Below are positions 58,331 through 64,000 of a DNA stretch of 64,000 nt, piece after piece; the stretch's first letter is position 1, and each line of letters starts with the position of its first letter. Source of the stretch: Serinus canaria. Its lineage: Eukaryota > Chordata > Aves > Passeriformes > Fringillidae. The stretch is from NCBI RefSeq assembly GCF_022539315.1, contig NC_066337.1, positions 2,499,234 to 2,563,233 of the forward strand, in the 5' to 3' direction. The position numbers and the translations under genes were made by a program. The notes below the pieces were generated by a model. That model worked only from the letters and a program-made list of their open reading frames with translations, had not been told where the DNA came from and searched no databases.

Positions 58331-59438
58331 CAAAAAACAGGATCACAAAGAGTGACCCCTTTGTCACTGAATCCCTTGGGGCACCCCAATCCCTGCATCC
58401 TGCAGGAATTGCATCCCAGCACATCTGGAGCTGTGGCTGGCAGCTGGGAGGAGCAGCCACCTCCCTCCTCCTCCTCCTCTCCCCCCCCCTTGCTCGTGGT
58501 CAGTGATAAATCAGAGGTGCTGCCTTGCTGGGCTCTGGTCTCTGCTGCCAGGAGGCACAGCACGGATTTTTGATGTGCTCAACAGTTAATATGTCTAAAG
58601 CTGAAAGCTGTTGTAAATTAATTGACCTCTTGGCCCCCTTGTCCCGTTGACTGTTCCCACTAAAGACAGTGGTTGGTTCTTGGCATTCTTGCCCCCCTCC
58701 TCCACCTCCCAGTGATGCTCTGCTTGCTAATCAGGGCAGTCAAAAAAAGGAGCCTCGACTCTGAAATGCTTCAGAGGAGCTGCATGGGCAGGTCAGGATT
58801 CTGGGCAGCACTGTGCCTGAATTCCTGGAGGTCAGAGTATTCCCTTTAAAGCTCTGCTGGCAGCTGGCATGGAACCCTCTGTCTTCCCACGGGATAGTGG
58901 GGATGGAGGTGCTGCCAGACTGAAAAGTCCCAGCACAGCCCCAAGGACCCTCTGGAGGTGGATGGAAAAGTCACCTCTGTGCCCTGGGGGAGCTGTGGCT
59001 CACACCAGGTGGTGGGTCTGGCTTGGAAGGAGGATCAGGGCAGGTTCTCATCAGGGATTTTTTGGAAATTACAGAAAAAGATCCAAGAACAGTCTGGGTT
59101 GAAAAGCAGCTTAAATCTCATTCCTGTGGTAATCACATACCCTCTGAACAGAGAGAGACATAGCTGTCCCAGGATTTTCGTGAGAAGCTGTGAGAAAGCT
59201 CAGAGAAAGAATTAAAACAATTATTATCTCTCTTTCTGTAACTCTTGTTTATAGATATGATTCTCCAGAGTGTGCTATTCATAGTTCACCAACAGGAGGG
59301 AGACGGTTCCTGAAGGCCAAGCAGCTCTTAGGTCCACCATTGTTTCCATAAGAACTGTGGGTTTCTAAATAAAGTGCTTTTAGTGCCTTCTGATGATGGA
59401 GTCTCTGTCTCACCTTTGGCTGTCCCCAGGACCCCTTT
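58331..59438. other. Unique intronic sequence, no gene recognised
   Basis: Short TCC/C-rich tract at 58458-58490. Nothing else stands out. Confidence 0.45.
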
Positions 59439-59526
59439 GGTGACACATTCCACCCCTGTCATGGCAGGGACACCTCCCACTGTCCCAGGCTGCTCCAACC
59501 CCATCCAACCCAGCCTTGAGGGGATG
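59439..59526 (-). mobile_element. Short CR1 fragment, reverse strand
   Basis: 'tcatggcagggacacctcccactgtcccaggctgctcc', 'cccatccaacccagccttg'. Both ends are truncated. Confidence 0.85.
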
Positions 59527-62500
59527 GTGCATTTTCCTTGCACACTGCTGATCCTGGAAACCCTGATTTAGCTTGGAAAGGAGCTTGGAAAACCACAAAT
59601 GCTCAGTCCATGGGGCTGGTTCGTGTCCTCCAGTGACTCATGGTGGGAGAGAGCAGCTGCTAAGGAGTGGGAAATGCCACAGGAAATTGTGTAATATTAG
59701 AAATGAAGCAGAATGCTTCAGGTTTTTCTAATTCCAAAATGAAATAATAATAAAAAAAAGAACAATCACAAAATCCCAGTGAAAGTAAATTCTGGGAAAG
59801 GGAAGGATTGATTTTTGAAGCATTTTCTTCGGAGCTTGCTGAGGCTTTATGTACAAAGTTGTGAAGTGATTTAAAAAAAAAAAAAAATAAAAAGAGCTCC
59901 AAAGGCCGTGTTCCAGCAGTATCAAAGAGCCTGGAGTCTCCAGCCTTGTTCCATTTTGTATTGTTATTTCTTCAAAACAGATCCTTTGCTAATGTTTCCA
60001 TTTTACTAGAAACAGAATTCTTGATTTAAAGGACTGGTTTGAAAGCCAAACCTGACCCGCCCCACTGGAAGCGTGACAGGCCCACAGAGCAAAGCAAGGT
60101 TCATTAATGCCACAATATTCTCTTTCTTTTTTTGGTGTTTGGGGCTTTTTTCCCCTCTTAGAGGAGTTATCTGGTGAATAGCACTTGGTTCCTGGCTTGG
60201 TTTGGGTGTTTTTAGCTTTTATTCCCTTTCTACAGGACAGATGGTATTTAGAGATCAGAGGGTGCCTCCGTTAGAGTTTTACTTTTCCAAAGTCAATTCC
60301 CAAAGCCAGCACTGGGGTTTTTGATAGCGGGCCAAGGCGCAGGAGAGCGGCAGGGCTGGCTGGCACAGGGTGAATTTGGATTTAGGATGAGTGACATCTC
60401 TCTTAATGAAGCCCTTTTTGGAACAAAGCTGGCGAGGAGCAGGATCCGTGATCCATTAGAGGCCGGGGTAGTGGCAGAGCCAAAACTGCCTTGTCACTGG
60501 AGACAACAGGAAAAAAACGTGTATTATTTATTGTTTACTTTTTGTGCAGCTTTTCTGCACGTCAATGCTTCCCATTGTATGTTTTGGGCTTCAAAACCTG
60601 ACACCACATTAGAAACCATCTCCAAAGCCCCCAAATAATGCATAAACTATGATTATTCCTTCTGATCCACTTGTGTTTATGTAAATGGCTGGAAAAGCGT
60701 TTTTCAGCTTATTTCAGAAGCTTAAGGGATTCATAGCAAGCCTATTATTGAAAAATCAGAAAGTGAAAAGCAACTTCTGAGACAAGGAATTAGCAACTCA
60801 ATGGCAGCGCTGGTGCTGTGGGGTCTGGCTGGACCACAGATGGGAATTCCCTTGGGATTCCAAAATCCAGCAGGTTGGTGGGCCTCGAGGGGAGAGGGGA
60901 CTCAGAGGAGTTTTGGGGTCAATCCAAAGGGATGAGGGGGCTGCAGGGGGAGCTGGGGCACACACCGTTGGTGCTGCTGGGGCTGGTGGTCTGCACTTTG
61001 GGGGATGAAGCCCCCAGGCACTTGGGAGAAAATCCTGGCTCCGTGTCCTTGTGTCCATGGGTGGGAAGGGGCTGGCAGTGCCATCCTGGCTCCGTGCAAA
61101 CCTTTTCCCTCTGTCCCAGAGAGGTGGGACCAGATGCAGATTCTCTTTGGGCTCCATCCCGTTCCAACCAGCCCTGCAGCATCTCATCCCTCCTCTCCTG
61201 CTGCTTTTCTTTCCCTGGTTTGGTCCCTTTCCCCCTTCCTTATGTTAATTTCCCACCTGAGCACCAAGTACTTTATAAATAGCAAATCTGAAATGAATTT
61301 CCTAGCAGCAATCATTATCTCCCTCGACAGCCATTAAACATTCACACAAGCAGAGCAAAATGACAAAGGGGATTGATTTTTACAGTATGTTGGGGGGAGG
61401 TAGGAGAAAGGAAATATGTTGACAAGGCTTTTTTTTTTTCCTTATTTTCCCCCCTCTCTCCATTCTCCCCTCCCTTCCACATCCTCTGTCTTGGTGGGAA
61501 TCAAAATCACCCTTTTGGAGATTGGGCTGGGAGGGGATGGGAGACAGCGAAGTTGGAAATAAATAACAATAAATTTTTAAAAAAAGGAGGAAAAAAAGGC
61601 AGCAAGTTCTTCTTCCAGCAGCAAGCTCTGTTCCCTTCCTCTGCAGCCCTGGAAGCCTCGCTCCAATCCGCTGGCCACGTACAACTGCTAAACACGAAGC
61701 TGGTTCCGTGGCCTGGCTGTGGAGATGAATATGTCAGAGCTAATGCCTGTGAAGATGGAGGGGTGGGCTGCAGGGAATGGGGGGGCCCAATCTGGGAGCC
61801 TGCTCAGCAGAATAAATGTGTTGATGCAATCGTTGGGAGCGGGCGAGCCGCGGCCGAATGAGGCACTGTAGCTGAAAATTTAACTTTGATTTCAATTTTC
61901 ATATTTGTCAGCAATAATTAGATTCAAGAAATGTTTTTGCCGCTGTTCTAAAATACTAATAAGTAGGAGCCTTTGTAGTATGGCTAATGGAGTCTTTTTT
62001 TTTCCTAGTGGGCTAGAAAAATTCCATTAAAGGGAAAAGTCACACTGTATTACTGTGCTTCAGCATGCAGTGACTTTGCTGCCACAGGAATATCTGTGCT
62101 GGGAAACAGTGCCCTTGCTTCCCAGTGCAGGGATGATGCTGAGACTGGTTCCTGTGGCTGGGATTGGCTGGGCAGGGACTAGGCAGGGCCAGAGGAGACC
62201 CCCCACATCAAACTGGGCTGGGGATGATGCTCCAAGGGCTTTGGGAAGCCTTTGGACTGGGGTGATATTCCAGGGGCTCTCATCCAGCAGGCTTTGGCAA
62301 ATTGTTTTGGTGTTGCAATTTCCCTTTGGGTTTGAAGCCTTGGCTCAATGAGGAATTTCCCCTTGCTGGCTCTGCCAAAGGCAGAAGGGCCCTTCTACCC
62401 CTCCCCAGCCTGCAGGGTGGATTTCCTGGGCAGCACGTGCCAGGTTTTATCCCAGAGAGACACCAGCAAGGAAAGGGATATTAAATTTGCTGGCGATATG

Positions 62501-64000
62501 CAGAGCAAATGGGGAAGCTCTAAGTTGTGTCATTCTCAAGTTACTTCAGCCTATTAAGCAAACAAAAGCACTTGTGGAGTGAGAAATGGAAATGGCCAAC
62601 GTGGCCCGATTAATCCTGGAAGTACAATTCCATTAATAAGCCAGCTTTTAATAGGTGGCTCTTTCCAGGAGCTGCTGGGACGAAGAATTGATGTATTCAC
62701 TGTAATTGTATTGCAACTAATAGGATCAGAAGAAAATTGTATGGAGAACTTATTCCTTTGCCACCATATTCCAATCAGTTGAAATAATTCAGGAGGGCCC
62801 GGCATGGTAATGAGACTTAAATCTAAACATGGATATTTTAAATTTTAGTGTGTGGGGGGTTGGCTTGTGCTTTTGCTTCCCCATAGATTGGGCAGAAATA
62901 AAAGCAGTTCAGAGAGTGCTGGAGGAAATGGGGATCCCAATCCCAGTGGAAATGCTCCACGGCTGGGTGCTGGGGCTGCTGTCTCAGCTGGGTGATGGGA
63001 TGTGGCTGCTGGTGCAGAGCTGTGCCAGCTCAGCCTCTCTCCTGAATGCTAAGGGGGTGTCTGGATGCCAGGGATGGGACTGCCCCCTTGGCATCTCACC
63101 CAGAGCCTTTTGTTCTGCCATTGGCAGCGAGAGGAGCCTTCCCCCTCTGCAGTCGCTGTGGTTCACTGGCAGAGCTCATTAACGAGCCTCAGGTCCTCCC
63201 TCCATTCATCCCCCATTTATTCCCACCTCCATCTGCAGGCTCTGATGGTTTGCTGATCCTTTCTTCCCAAGGAACTCCTGCAAAAACCCACCTTCTGCTT
63301 TAGGGAGCAATTGCACCTTCCTGGCTGTGGCTCTGGGCCCCTGTGGCTGCAGAGAGGGATTTGGCCTTTAATCCATGAGTGTCTCTCCAAGGGACCCTGG
63401 AAGAGAAGAACTGTGCAAAGCCCAGGCAGGCTGGGTGGCTCAGCACATCCAAGGTGATGCACAGAAGTGCCCCAGGATGCAGATTTCCACAGTATCAGTG
63501 GCATTGTGGAATGATGCACATTAAAGCAAGGGAAATACCAATTTGGGAGCTGCCTGACCCAGAATCTGTGTGGCCTGTGATTACTGGAGCTGTGGCTCTG
63601 CCATGAGAAGTTTGCAATCACTTTTTGTCTGTTCATCACTGGTTCAGGGCTGTTTGGTTTTCACTCCTCCTCCCTATTTGTATGCATGCTCTGACCCTGC
63701 TTTGGTAACAGGCTAGAGAGTAAATAGAAAGGGGAGGGGAAAAAAAAGGCAAGGAAAAAAAAAAAGCCAAGGCACAGTTCAGCTCAAATCCCCAAGGAAA
63801 CAGATGTGATTGCCTTCCAGAAATGGCTCCAATAAGGCCAGAAAGGAATATTGCTTTTATAGCTTTTGGGATATAAAACATTTAGAAAATGTGATTGACT
63901 GGCAGTGCCTAATTTATCATTTACCCATTTCTCTCTCCACCCAAACACAGCAGTGTCCTCAGACGGACTCATTTCCACCTTTTTTGGGCTTTGTGCCTCT
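59527..64000. other. Unique intronic sequence, transposon-poor
   Basis: A-runs at 59872-59887 and 63736-63765. 61825-61865 has a CpG cluster directly followed by CpG-poor AT-rich DNA. 62470-62820 is AT-rich, CpG-poor and repeat-free, with many ATTA cores. No exon with Ig-domain coding was found. Confidence 0.5.

Larger units (their letters stand above)
51504..64000 (+). other. NTM: NTM intron 1 (5' part, runs off the window)
   Basis: The intron begins with GTAGGG right after the coding exon. No acceptor followed by an Ig-domain exon (V-P-V-R-S-G-D-A start) was seen downstream, so at least 12.5 kb of the intron is here. IgLON first introns are known to be very large. Its first 1.4 kb is CpG-rich. 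Further on it holds an A-rich minisatellite, a solo LTR, a duplicated 120-bp segment, a CR1 and long unique stretches. Confidence 0.8.

Noticed and set aside
1..64000. tRNA, rRNA or known microRNA genes
   Set aside because: No cloverleaf with A/B boxes, rRNA segment or recognised hairpin was seen; a tRNAscan or miRBase search would be decisive.

Overview
This window looks like nuclear DNA from a bird, probably a passerine. The main evidence is more than twenty fragments of the avian CR1 LINE. Most are 3' ends carrying the typical tail that runs from 'lead group / wins' wording through 'cccaaaccattctatgattc'. There are also several solo LTRs of endogenous retroviruses and many G-rich minisatellites, as is common on gene-poor parts of avian microchromosomes. 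No bacterial gene architecture is present, and nearly all open frames are chance ORFs or come from repeats.

One exon can be supported. At 51428-51503 (+) lies the first coding exon of neurotrimin (NTM, known in chicken as CEPU-1), in its alternative signal-peptide form. It has a good Kozak context, an in-frame stop just upstream, and a consensus splice donor AAG|GTAGGG in phase 1. It sits in a CpG island (about 51060-52900) with a CCAAT box and a GC box. Everything from 51504 to the window end is then intron 1. Everything before about 51.1 kb is upstream intergenic DNA, or an intron of a still longer transcript.

Layout: 1-515 is a 10-bp/70-bp minisatellite, followed by two CR1 pieces. From 2.5 to 17 kb there are scattered CR1 fragments and two adjacent minisatellites (14.08-14.97 kb). 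At 19.6-21.5 kb there are two solo LTRs: an 869-bp ERVL-like one with a perfect 5-bp target duplication, and a 559-bp one with 9-bp terminal inverted repeats and an internal 126-bp duplication. At 22.16-22.6 kb there is a 19-bp array. From 22.6 to 40 kb the sequence is mostly unique with CR1 pieces. At 40.3-41.7 kb there is a CR1 cluster, with a 312-bp solo LTR nested inside one CR1. From 41.7 to 50.7 kb the sequence is unique. At 50.7-52.9 kb lies the NTM promoter, CpG island and exon, with G-rich arrays on both sides. At 54.95-55.5 kb there is an unusual CCCCAAAAAATGCTG array. At 56.08-56.38 kb is a second copy of the 40.4-kb LTR on the opposite strand, with a perfect 6-bp target duplication. 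From 56.8 to 58.3 kb there is a pair of 120-bp duplicates and a CR1. The rest is unique, with a few stretches that look conserved.

I did not find a new protein system. The most informative signals are the alternative NTM first exon, the short LTR family with two datable insertions, and the frame-independent open minisatellites.
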